From positions 3,658,001 through 3,722,000 of the forward strand of contig RQOL01000876.1 in the NCBI GenBank assembly GCA_013076295.1: a DNA stretch of 64,000 bases. Direction: 5' to 3'. Shown one piece after another: positions 9,901 through 19,500 of the stretch (position 1 is its first letter; each line of letters opens with the position of its first letter). A program made the translations under genes and the position numbers. The notes below the pieces were generated by a model. That model was not told where the DNA came from. It saw only the letters and a list, made by a program, of their open reading frames with translations, and did not search any database. The DNA comes from Sanderia malayensis (taxonomy: Eukaryota > Cnidaria > Scyphozoa > Semaeostomeae > Pelagiidae).

Positions 9901-11341
9901 TAAGTGGTTATCTATGCTTCGTCCACACGATCGTCTGTTTCTGCACCTGAAGCAAAATCCACTTAATGCTGAGGCTGAAAAGAGAACAGTTGGAGATGGT
10001 GTTGCAGAGGGACATAAACGCACGTGGTTCAATGTTTTTGCACTGTGCGTTCATAACAGTCATTTGTGGCTTGGTTTCGTCACCTCAAATGAGCTCAGTG
10101 TATTCTCAAAGCAAGAAAGACTAGCGTGTTTGTTGCTTTCCTACTTAACGATCTCAGCAGTGCATGCTTTTATTACTGGCGACAGTGCAAAGACTATTGA
10201 TGCAGATGCCATTTGCATCAAGCATCTCTGCATCACATGGAGCAAGGTGATTGGCTGTTTGAAGGCTTCGCTACTTGCATACATACTTAGTACGGTGTTC
10301 TGTTTCTTGTTCGAGATTACGTGTCATTACGAGGCTAAGCTGCAACAACAACAGAATACTTCATGTCGATCAGCATCATCATTTTCAGGATCCTCGGTGA
10401 AGAATGGAACTGGACGAGCCATGGGCTTCAGGGTAAGATCCAGAGATCGCAGGAAATATATTCAGAAAAGAAAATATTCTGATAATTACAGCATGCGACT
10501 TTTGAGCAAAAAGGCTGACATGTTGGATGATTTGAAGAATAATTACTCCTTGAAACCAAGAGCTGACGGAAAATACAATCACAAAGTAATAGAACTGGGT
10601 AACACTCTTACAAGAACCAGGAATGCTAAGCTATCGAGTAAAAGACGCAAAAATGGCGTAGCCTGGCACAAACTGGACACAATACGAGAAGGAATGATCT
10701 GTGAATATTCGAGAAGCAAAGATGCAAGGCCTGCCATGCCGACGCATTTAAAAAGCTTGCAACAGACTCGGTCGTATCTACCAAAATACTGTCTTAACAT
10801 TGAGTGGGTTCTTGTCTTGGTCTCATCACTCTTGTTAGCCTATTTGGTTTGGCTGCAGAGTTTAACATGGACCAAGCGTCAGCTTGATACCTGGCTTGCA
10901 TCTGTGGTAGTATCTGTATCTATCGATGCTTGCCTGTTGCAGTTTCTGCGTCCTGTGTTTCGGTTTTTATGGATCGGGATCAAGCAACGACACAGCAAAC
11001 ACGAAGTCAATGTCTTGAACGTTGTGCATTTTCATCGATGTTTTTGGCATGATATTCGACTGACTTGGACGACTGTAAACTCGCCTCCAAAACGAGGCTC
11101 GTATCTTGAATCTTTGCAGAACATTCAGATATCAATGCCTCTTAGTATTGCCTGCGAAAGACAGAAGATACAAGCTGTTATTGCAAAGAAAAAGGCATTA
11201 AAGTCACTGCCTTCTTATATTTTGTTTTTCCTCTGTTTAATGTTGGTTGGCAGGAGAGGTATACAAAGATACACTGCAAAAGAGTACATCGAAAGCAAAC
11301 TGATCGTGTCGACCAATGACAACAGCTCTTCTTATCATTCG
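9901..11341 (+). CDS. Polycystin-like exon, 3' portion: membrane bundle after PLAT
   Basis: This is the rest of the exon interrupted by the LTR element. The frame is open for 1,441 bp to a donor GTAAGT at 11342. It begins NKWLSMLRPHDRLF, the usual polycystin linker after PLAT, then gives WFNVFALCVHNSHLWLGFVT and a first hydrophobic pair, a long basic cytoplasmic loop, then IEWVLVLVSSLLLAYLVWLQ with LDTWLASVVVSVSIDACLLQ, the conserved helix pair of PKD1-type proteins. An ERQKIQAVIAKKKAL stretch precedes the next hydrophobic segment. The frame is intact along its length, unlike the exons downstream, so this part has not drifted far. Confidence 0.7.
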
Positions 11342-11538
11342 GTAAGTAAAATTATATCTTGATTATTTTTGTGAAGCGTAGATAGGGACACATGATAATC
11401 ATTGCAAAATATTTGAAGTGAGGAATCGAGCAATGGGGAATAATGTTACAGAAGCGTCTCGTGAGGGATGGTATCTTTTATGAACCCAGTGTTGTTCCAT
11501 TTTGTGTGGCATAAACGAAATTTTATTTCTTATCAAAG

Positions 11539-11755
11539 GTTACAGATATGTCCGAGTTCTTAGCGTGGTTGGAAAGTGCTCTCGTCCTCGTTGTTTCCAT
11601 CACAACATTCCAATGCTAATGGAACTGGGAGAAAGTGGCACTATTACCAACAACAGCATCTTGGTATCTTATTGGTGGAATAAAGATCGTGCAACGTAGG
11701 ATAAAAAGCGGTATGCCTTGCTCTTTACATTATAACATCACTTTCAATATCATGT
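11539..11755 (+). pseudogene. Polycystin-like exon with an in-frame stop
   Basis: After an AAAG acceptor ending at 11538 and in phase with the previous exon, the frame gives VTDMSEFLAWLESAL, matching the EFW-x-WLES segment of polycystins. A TAA follows at 11617-11619, then the same frame resumes conserved sequence, including WYLIGGIKIVQRRIKSGMPC, the family's IG-x-x-R-x-RQ-x-RVK-x-x-x-C segment. The stop therefore sits inside a conserved region without a frame change: a nonsense lesion, a base error, or a missed mini-intron (none with usable signals seen). The 3' limit is approximate. Confidence 0.6.
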
Positions 11756-11868
11756 AACTTGAGGGATCTGTTTTTATCTGTAATTTAATTTGAAGCATTG
11801 TGTAATTTACTCAGTGAGGATGCGACGAGCTGTACGTAGCAGTTGTGCATTAAACAGTATGCATTCTT

Positions 11869-12270
11869 TTGTCAGATAGTTGCAAAATTGTGCAGCATGT
11901 GAAGCCATCACTGTCCACTATTGCGTTGGACTACTTGATGACAAGCGAGGATCGAGGACAGTATGATATTTCTTGGAAAAAGCACCAGGCAACAATAACA
12001 AACATATCACTTCCTTCTTGGAAGTATCAGGCAGTGGATAAGGACTGGTCCTGGATAATGGAGTTGTTCTTCGACAGTAGTCATGGTTACGTTGCATGGC
12101 TGACTTCTGATTCGTGGTTGCTGCTGTTATGAATTGCAACATCTCAGAGAAAGCAAATGGTTTGATGAATATTCAGAATATTGAGCATCGAATTAGTATT
12201 GCACAACTTCAATGTCGACCTCGCGAGTATTATCCAAGTAAGAGCTGAAATTCAACCACTGGAGGTGTGA
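11869..12270 (+). pseudogene. Polycystin extracellular domain remnant with frame breaks
   Basis: Frame 1 encodes ALDYLMTSEDRGQYDISWKK, then a SSHGYVAWL segment that corresponds to the GGYV-x-x-L motif of the polycystin (TOP) domain. A TGA (12130-12132) and two tandem TGAs (about 12163) follow. A different frame gives WFDEYSE, the counterpart of the family's W-I-D-x-x-TR, and frame 1 then gives ELVLHNFNVDLASI, the counterpart of EFTLYN-x-NVNLF. The same domain is thus spread over two frames, with stops between. Boundaries are approximate. Confidence 0.55.
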
Positions 12271-12299
12271 AAATGAGTCACACAGTCAAAGTAATTAGC

Positions 12300-13206
12300 A
12301 TTAAGAGAGAATTGGATGAACAGCAGAATTGGTTGGTATACGGAACATACTCTATTCTTCGTCTTTGCTGTAATTTCGCTGACAAAGTTGCTTAAAAGAC
12401 CTTTTCACTGGAGATGCAAAGAGTTGATAACTTGTACCTCGTTGCTTACCATCTGGCTGTCACCTTTGCTCTTGCTAGCATAGCATTGTTCATTTCAAAA
12501 GAAGTACTCTTAAGTACAAAAAGCTTGACTTTGACTCAGTCTGGCAAAATGTTGTTTATGTTTCATGTGAATTGTCAATTTACAATGATTGCATCTGTCA
12601 TGCGTTGTCAGTTACCGTTTTGGCATCATCGTTACTCATTGTGAGGGAAATAGCATTCACGAGATGCATGCAGATTACCTCACAAGCATTGAAGACTGCA
12701 GTAAGCACCATTATCGGTGTCTCGATTTTTCTGCTGGTTTTGTTATTGGCGTACACGTCTCTATTGCATTTGACATTCAACAGCAGCTATGAAGATTTCA
12801 GCAGCTTCTCAAAATGTTTCACCAATGTTGCATCGTTATGTGTTTTCAAAGCAAAGCAGTATCATAAGCTGTTTATCGGTTCTTCATACCTGTTAGCCAT
12901 CTATTCGACATTTGTCTCTTTGCTTTCGTATTAAAGTGCATGCTTGTTTCAATCATCTACGTAACGTACAGAGGAACTATTTCAAAGCAAAGTGGTACAA
13001 AAAAGACGTTATCATCTGTTAAGACGCTGATTGATCGTGATTACTCGAGCAAGACGCAGACCTCTAACCTCCTAAGAAATGTGAATCGTATTGTTTCCAA
13101 TCCAAGGAGAAGTGCAAATCAACCCGATAACGCTGAGACATTGATAACAAGGCCATGCAACATTGAAGTGGAGTGTTATCTGACGAGGCTCTGCGCGTTT
13201 AAATGA
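12300..13206 (+). pseudogene. Polycystin pore-region remnant with frame breaks
   Basis: Hydrophobic helices in changing frames keep the order of the polycystin channel module. About 12330-12480 gives the helix after the extracellular domain. 12414-12570 encodes YLVAYHLAVTFALASIALFI. 12580-12934 encodes a voltage-sensor-like helix, then SIFLLVLLLAYTSLL and NSSYEDFSSFSKCF, which resembles the pore loop (DFSSF motif). After a shift at about 12935, SIIYVTYRGT matches the end of the last helix (family consensus AIINDTY). At least three single-base frame changes are needed here. The tail continues basic and serine-rich to a TGA at 13204-13206. Confidence 0.5.
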
Positions 13207-13207
13207 T

Positions 13208-13963
13208 GTGTACGTGGATAGACTCTCGTGGGATCTACTTGTTTTTGGTATTGCTTGCAGATTAGTAGAGCGAGGGCATTCGCAGCGTCTAATACAGCCA
13301 TTCAAAGTTAGAAACATTGTACATGACAACAGGGGGTTCAGAGAAGCGAAAAATGGAAGAAAAAAGCCCGTGCGAGAAAGACAACTGTGTTCCAATGATG
13401 ACGTAACAACACGCGAACCTCGAATACATGAAAAATTGTTTTTTCATGGAGGCCAGCGAGCATCGCTTCCAAAGTTACACGGTGCCGTGGATAGATTGCA
13501 GCCGTTTGTCTGCGTCTCACAAACAAACAAAGACAGATTGGAGAAGCTTGAAGCTTTTTCACTTTACTTGCTGACAATTCACCAAGGCGAACACGATAGA
13601 AGAACATCAGTCGATCTTAGACACGTTTTCTCCAAACGCACTGAGACTAGAATGCCATATTTTGCATCGCATACACATAACTTGTCTTCGATTACTGATA
13701 ATGGAGATTGTATTCAACATAGTGGTATCACAAGTGGCATTACAGTCAAAGAAAACGTTTTTCATCTAATCGAATGTTGGATGGTTCAACGCGGGTTCTT
13801 GCAGACACAGCCTCGTTTTCCGAACGTGGAGAAGAGGCTACTTTGGCCTGTCAAACAGAAGATCAAGAGCTCACTACGTCAAAAGAATATTCAGCCTCAG
13901 GGAATAGAGACTTCAACACTCGTCCAGTCATCATACACAGAGACAGTTCAAAATATAACATAG
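13208..13963 (+). CDS. Long open frame, possible C-terminal tail of the polycystin-like gene
   Basis: 251 codons are open directly after the channel remnant, in another frame. The product is hydrophilic, rich in His, Arg, Gln and Ser, with no membrane segment or motif that I recognise. It may be the cytoplasmic tail displaced by an indel, or a chance frame. An overlapping alternative frame ends with DSSKYNIVIDTDLDNFY at 13995, followed at once by ATTAAA, which makes a real gene end near 14,000 likely. Which frame is authentic cannot be settled by eye. Confidence 0.3.
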   Translation: MYVDRLSWDLLVFGIACRLVERGHSQRLIQPFKVRNIVHDNRGFREAKNGRKKPVRERQLCSNDDVTTREPRIHEKLFFHGGQRASLPKLHGAVDRLQPFVCVSQTNKDRLEKLEAFSLYLLTIHQGEHDRRTSVDLRHVFSKRTETRMPYFASHTHNLSSITDNGDCIQHSGITSGITVKENVFHLIECWMVQRGFLQTQPRFPNVEKRLLWPVKQKIKSSLRQKNIQPQGIETSTLVQSSYTETVQNIT

Positions 13964-14185
13964 TAATAGACACTGATCTTGATAATTTCTATTAAACATT
14001 GACAAAACATGTTGAAATGTATTGTGTGGTAGTTATTTTAAACTGAAAAAGTGCACAGATTTAAATGATATAAAAAATTAGATGTTGATAATTAACATAA
14101 CAAATGAAATACCAAAGACAGCGGTTAATTTACATTTGAGTTGTAACTTAGATAAATGAGAAATACAAGACAAAAATACAATGGC

Positions 14186-15604
14186 TCAGTTTGCCCAGGC
14201 AGCTAACTCTTTCATATCGTCATCCTCTTCAACTTTCTTTTTCGCTGCTAGATAATGGAAAATCGGATGAAAAAAAATGTGTAGATTAGCCATAAGAAGT
14301 GTAGACTATCTGGAGTAAAACAAATGCTGAATTAAGACAAAGCAATAGCAATTTACCAGGCAGCTCGGTTTCTGGAACACTTGGAAGCTCTGCTGTGGCA
14401 GTACTGCCAATATTCAACATTTGTTCATCGAGGGTCTCTTGTTCAAGATCTTCCAACTCTTGCAGTAGATCATCCTGCATGCGAAGGAAACAACAAAATT
14501 ACCACACATGTTATGCTTGTACAATCAATGCCGTAACATACAAAGTGTGCACACGGAAAACCATCTACCTCATCAACATCCTGGAACCCAGCTGTGGACG
14601 AAATTGCATCTGAAATTTCATTAGCCAACTCTGTTTGCTCCGAGATATCGTCCATCATGTCATGAACGTCATCAACATCTCTGAAACATAAATCAGGTAA
14701 GTCATTGCATGCCATGCTGGTAAGGTTTATGAGGCCCCTTGTCAAGTGCAAGGTACTTTCTAGAAATGGACAGAGTTGACAACAAGATCTGGAGAGGCTG
14801 TCTGCCAACAAACCGCCTGCTACAAAACTGATATTGCAACTTACAATTCTTGATGTGCAGATTTCATAGCTTTAGCAGCAAATCCCATTGCCTTGAGTAC
14901 TTCTGTGTTGGTATTTGCATTCTCAAGTGCCTCTCTTTGAAATTCAATTGTCGTAAGGGTCCCATCAATTTGTAGAAGCTGTTTCTCAAGTCTCTTCTTT
15001 CTTTTCAAAGCATTTAGTGCAACTATAAGGTACAAACATATCCATTTAAAAGACTAATCGAAACTTGGTTATCTAACAACAAACCAACTGCCGATGCTCA
15101 GCATGCAATAGTTCCTAATGGTCAACCTAAGATCCATGATGCAATATGTTAGATGCTCCAGGTTAGGTTTAACTTGTTGCATAACAGTTGCTTAGCTGGC
15201 ATTAAAAGAAAGTTATATGATGACGATGATGATAAATTCATGAGAACTGTTATTAACTTTTTGGGAGAAGGGCCATTAAGGATCCACGCCCTGTTGAAAT
15301 GAAGGTAGTAAATCAGCAGGTTTGATGCAAAATGATCACCAGGCCTATTAGTTTGTTGTTTTCACGATATTATATTACAATGCCCAGCTTCCAGATAGAC
15401 AAATTGATTATGTGTATATATACCTCGTTTGTTTTTTGTTCCGGCCTTTCTGGCAGCTTGGACTTCGGCAGAAATTTTGGTCTCAAGATGAGTCGATTTC
15501 TTTTGAAGCAGTTCTTCTGTGTTTTTAAGCTTTTGAATTGCATCCATTGTAGTCGGAGCAGCTTCCTTCTTCTTTCCACCCCCGAAAATCTTAGCAAGCG
15601 ACAT
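14186..15604 (-). CDS. CHMP4: CHMP4 / Snf7 / VPS32, ESCRT-III subunit
   Basis: Five exons: 15604-15424, 15022-14845, 14680-14569, 14474-14357, 14247-14186; 651 bp, 216 residues. ESCRT-III CHMP4 polymerises on membranes for multivesicular-body sorting, cytokinetic abscission and membrane repair. The N terminus MSLAKIFGGGKKKEAAPTT is the amphipathic, basic CHMP4 start. Exon 2 gives ALNALKRKKRLEKQL and IDGTLTTIEFQREALENANT, near-invariant in Snf7/CHMP4. The acidic MIM-like part (LLQELEDLEQETLDEQML) follows, and the protein ends EDDDMKELAAWAN, the Alix/Bro1-binding C-terminal helix. All junctions keep phase. The length matches human CHMP4 (about 220-230). Confidence 0.95.
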
Positions 15605-16552
15605 ATTGGAGATATTTAGTCAAGAAATTTGCAGTAAACGAAATTCCAAACTCGGTTAGGCCTAATGTTTCTTAAATTTGGCTGAAGTTGACTGTGGTGT
15701 TCCTTTCTTTGTTTCTTTACGGAGTGCAGGTACGCAGTAACAAGCAGGTAAATTTAAACTCTAACTGAAGTACTTTATCAAATGATCAAGAAAACAGTGA
15801 AAATGTTAACCTTCCTTAATAAAAACTTGCGCCTGATTTCTTCTAATGCGACAAGATGAATAAATTCACCTTACCTCATCATTGTTATAACACAAAATAT
15901 TGTTGATGAGGTCATCCCTTTATTCTGCGCAGTCGATTCGTTTGCGCAAATATCTTCCACCTTTTTCTTTCTTCTGTTCTCACTGCATTGCGTCCCTGTG
16001 ATACGTTCGTTGGACAACTCCGCACAGTTGTGCGTTGTGCTTGCACTCAATCGAGACTCGTGCAACAAGTCTATCGCCAGACCGCATGCAGCGGAGATCC
16101 TTGTACATTTGCTCAAGGCAAGCGAAATATGTTCAAACAAAGAGAAATTTGTTAGAAATATTCATTTACATGGTTTTATTTACGCAAGAAGATAATTTCA
16201 AGGTATGTTTATGGTGAGAAAATTATTAATTTTATACAACATTCTTCATCAGCAAATGTACATGTAAGGTACATTATCTTAAAAGTAGGCGTAGGCCAAC
16301 TTGAACTTTATGTTATGCGTTGCACAACTTTTCGAATAAGCCCCCACCCCCGAATACGACGTGGGGGTGAATAGCAGCAAGCTTAACCCAATAGATTGTA
16401 TAAATTTATTGCATACTAAAGACTGTGAGACGCCTGCGTACAATTTTGTCTCAACGTTCCTTTGTGAGAACTTTGAGAGGAGGTTAGAGAAGCATGGCCC
16501 TGTCTTGCAGGACTGCTAAGCCTTGCTCGATGATGGCCTGCCAGAAACGTGG
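15605..16552. other. Intergenic: CHMP4 upstream region and receptor 3' UTR
   Basis: No supported gene. The part near 15,605-15,750 would carry the CHMP4 5' UTR/promoter. On the minus strand an AATAAA (plus-strand TTTATT at 16405-16410) lies about 145 bp after the receptor gene's stop and is its likely polyadenylation signal. Short frames at 15,871-16,217 on both strands look like chance. Confidence 0.5.
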
Positions 16553-19500
16553 CTACGTCTTCTGGTCAATGAATTGCGATGGTTTGTTTTTTATTGATTT
16601 CATCTCAGAAATGATCTTCTCAAGGTCACGAACTAGCGCTTCGGCCTTGCCTTCCAGCTCCGACATTTCAAAGACTATTGCTTCTTTATTCCCGTGAACA
16701 CCTAGAAAAAACAGCCAAGCGAGAATTAACGAAAGCTCGAAAAATTGAGCTCGAACCAAGCATCATTGTTTTCCTCGTCCCTGATGAATCAAGGAATTAG
16801 AAGCGTAGAAGCGTGCTAAAAAGTAGGGGGCCTCCACAATAAAAAAGGCATGACACTTGACACATTTAGTTTTATTAGGGGCAATGTTTTTTCTATGAAA
16901 GGGGCATGTTTAATGTTTTTGCGAAAACTGGGAGGACGTGTTCCCTGGGCGCACCCTGGGCTCTTATACCATTGCAAGGGAGGAAAATAATACGAGTCAC
17001 GTGATGAGTCACGTGAGAATTACGTGACGTTTGTTTCTCTTTATTGCTAATTCGTATCAAATTGACAGAATGGATAAGGAATTGGTTTGAAAAAAAGTGA
17101 AAAATAATATTTTCTTGCCATTGACTGTTAGGTTTGCACTGCCCCATCTCGCTGCTTTGTGTTTGCAAAATATTCGTCTTGCTATTTCATAAATGATTCC
17201 GCAAGCAGTAAAACAAGCTGTTGATACTGCCACCCATTTGAAAATCACCATATAGGTAGCAGACGAGAAGCCAGACAGCGTAGTTTTCTGAGCAAACGCT
17301 TTCAGCGATATCTGTTGGTGTAAAGTAGAAAATATATAGTTTAATGTCTTGAATAAGCGCTGGGAGTCTTAATTGGAATACAGTCTACTCTCGATAAGTG
17401 GAACGTCATAGTTGCATGCATGATGCTCTTACTTCTTTGTCGAGTTTCTTCTTTGCCACTGCCAACATTATGTTCTCGTTATCTCGGTTGTAACTGAAGA
17501 ATGTCGAAAGGAAATCAGCCCACTTTTTGTTGAATGCTCTACTTTTGTTGTTACCAAATGTTGTTAGAAACATAATGCCATAGTTCGTATCTGAGTTTTT
17601 TATCTTCGTGTTGACAGAAAGTTTCATTCCGTGTTCGATGTATGTCCAATAATATCCCAAAACATTGTTATCAACAAGCAGGCCTCAGAGAAAAAACCAA
17701 TACAGTCTAACACGGGCTACACGTCTTTTAATAGAAGCCTAGTACTAGACATTCTATGGACGTATGTTGGGAGTCAAAACTGACGTGTACAGGCTAGAAC
17801 ACTCCAGGGGATACGAAATAAGGCCACATTCATAAGACCAAGATTACACCATGGATACTAACGATTACAACCATCCAGATTACACCAACGACCTATTTGA
17901 AATATAATAGAGCACCTTAGGAGTGGTGCCTTACCTGCAATCTGATCTGATTTCAGAGCCGCTTTCATGCTTTTGATATCAGCAAATTCTGAAGCAAAAA
18001 CACAATAGTTTGATTGAAAACTAACTCTAAACTAAGGTTCATTGTTTAATTTTTGGTGCAAGGAGACAATGAGAGTCAACTGGATTCACGAAGCTCTGGC
18101 CAATTTACTCACCTACTGGAATTGCACCTTCTCGCACCGCGATGTTTTGTTCATAACGAGTTGTATTTAAAACCCCAACCTGTAGAATGAGAAATTGGGA
18201 ATAGAACAACACTTTCCAAATCTCGAAATTTCGGACCATGGTGGAACGAAACTGTACTCACTTTTTTACTTCGTAAATCGACTGTGATAGTTGAAGCTGA
18301 CATTGTTAAGGCCGATGTAAGAGATGCCGTGAATATGCCGGACAATGCAATGCCAAATAAAATCCAAATTATTGCAAACATTCTGGATGTTATGGATTTA
18401 GGACATCTATCACCATAGCTGTGAAAGACAAATTGGAAAGAAGTCGAGAAACGAGCCTTAGTAATCCTGTAGAAATGTAATAATCCAGTAAACTTAACGT
18501 TAATGAACACTAGTCTCGTTATCAGTTCACTAGACCTCGTTTTCAAACGCTCGATTATTTCTAGAATCTTGAAGCAGTGATTCTAAGTTTGAAGGTGACG
18601 CGAAACCGATCCAATATTCATCTTTGCAAGGGGTGTGGTGACTATTTATAGCTTGCGATCCAATCTTATCTATCGCTGTTTCAATTCAATTCATTTGACG
18701 TTGTTTTGTTGTTCGAACAGGACGTTCATTATGTATTCTACTTCATGTGCGCCGTGCGGCTCTTTCGCTTGCTTTATGAATTAAGCAGCGTTTTCGTTTG
18801 TATTTGATATTCTTCATGCGGTTTGCTTTATGTGATGATGGGAATGAATTTCAAAATCGCAGTTTGTTATTTGCCCAAATAAACTTACCCAACAGTTGTC
18901 ATGGACACGAACGCCCACCAACTCCCTTCTATAGCACCCTGTGGAAATGCCCTCGGGAAATCTGTTTCATTCTTCCTTGTATCCTAAAGAGCAAACAAGC
19001 ATCTTACAAAACTGGACAAACATCTCCTGAACAACAACAACAAAAGCAACGCAATATCAAGTCATTTGATGACGTTTCGGGTCAGGATGTTTAATGATAA
19101 CATGCATCAAGCTATGTCAAGCTACTTACCAGGATCCATACAATGAATCCTGCGTTGAGTGACAGCATTATGGATAACACTAACAGCTGCCACGTGTGTG
19201 ATATGGCATTCAGCATGTTCCCCAATGACTCTGCAACTTCGTTGTATTTCGTTACATACGTCACGCCTGGAGTAGCCAGTATGCTTATGAACGGACCAGC
19301 GAAGTACTCGTTCACTGATTTCGTTGCCAACACTGGGAGTATGGCTGTGTAGGAGTAGTTCATTACTTTTTGTGAAAACATCTCTGCTAGATTTTTTATC
19401 GGTGGCTTGTAATTGATTCTGTTGCAACCAAAGCAGCAGAGCTTTATGGCTTCGCTTAGCATGGCTGTTTGATGAGAGACAAAATCAACTTCATATACAT

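Larger units (their letters stand above)
2944..13963 (+). pseudogene. Polycystin-1-like (PKD1L) gene, interrupted by a retrotransposon and damaged in its 3' half
   Basis: Polycystin-1 family proteins are large membrane proteins: an extracellular part cut at a GPS site, a first TM helix, a cytoplasmic PLAT domain, then a TM bundle with a TRPP-like pore. The pieces here follow that order: TM1 (2944-3111), PLAT (3344-3699), TM bundle (9901-11341), polycystin extracellular domain (11539-12270) and pore helices (12300-12990). The exon covering PLAT and the following helices is split by a BEL/Pao element at 3700-9895. Removing the element and one GTGAA copy restores a continuous frame (Val-Asn-Lys-Trp across the site). 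From 11.5 kb on, an in-frame TAA (11617-11619) and several frame changes break similarity that is otherwise recognisable. No GPS or REJ exons are seen upstream, so the 5' part may be lost. Either a recently dying gene or a locally error-rich assembly. Confidence 0.75.

Noticed and set aside
15871..16217. Short frames on both strands upstream of CHMP4
   Set aside because: They overlap one another on opposite strands, have no splice partners and no recognisable motif.
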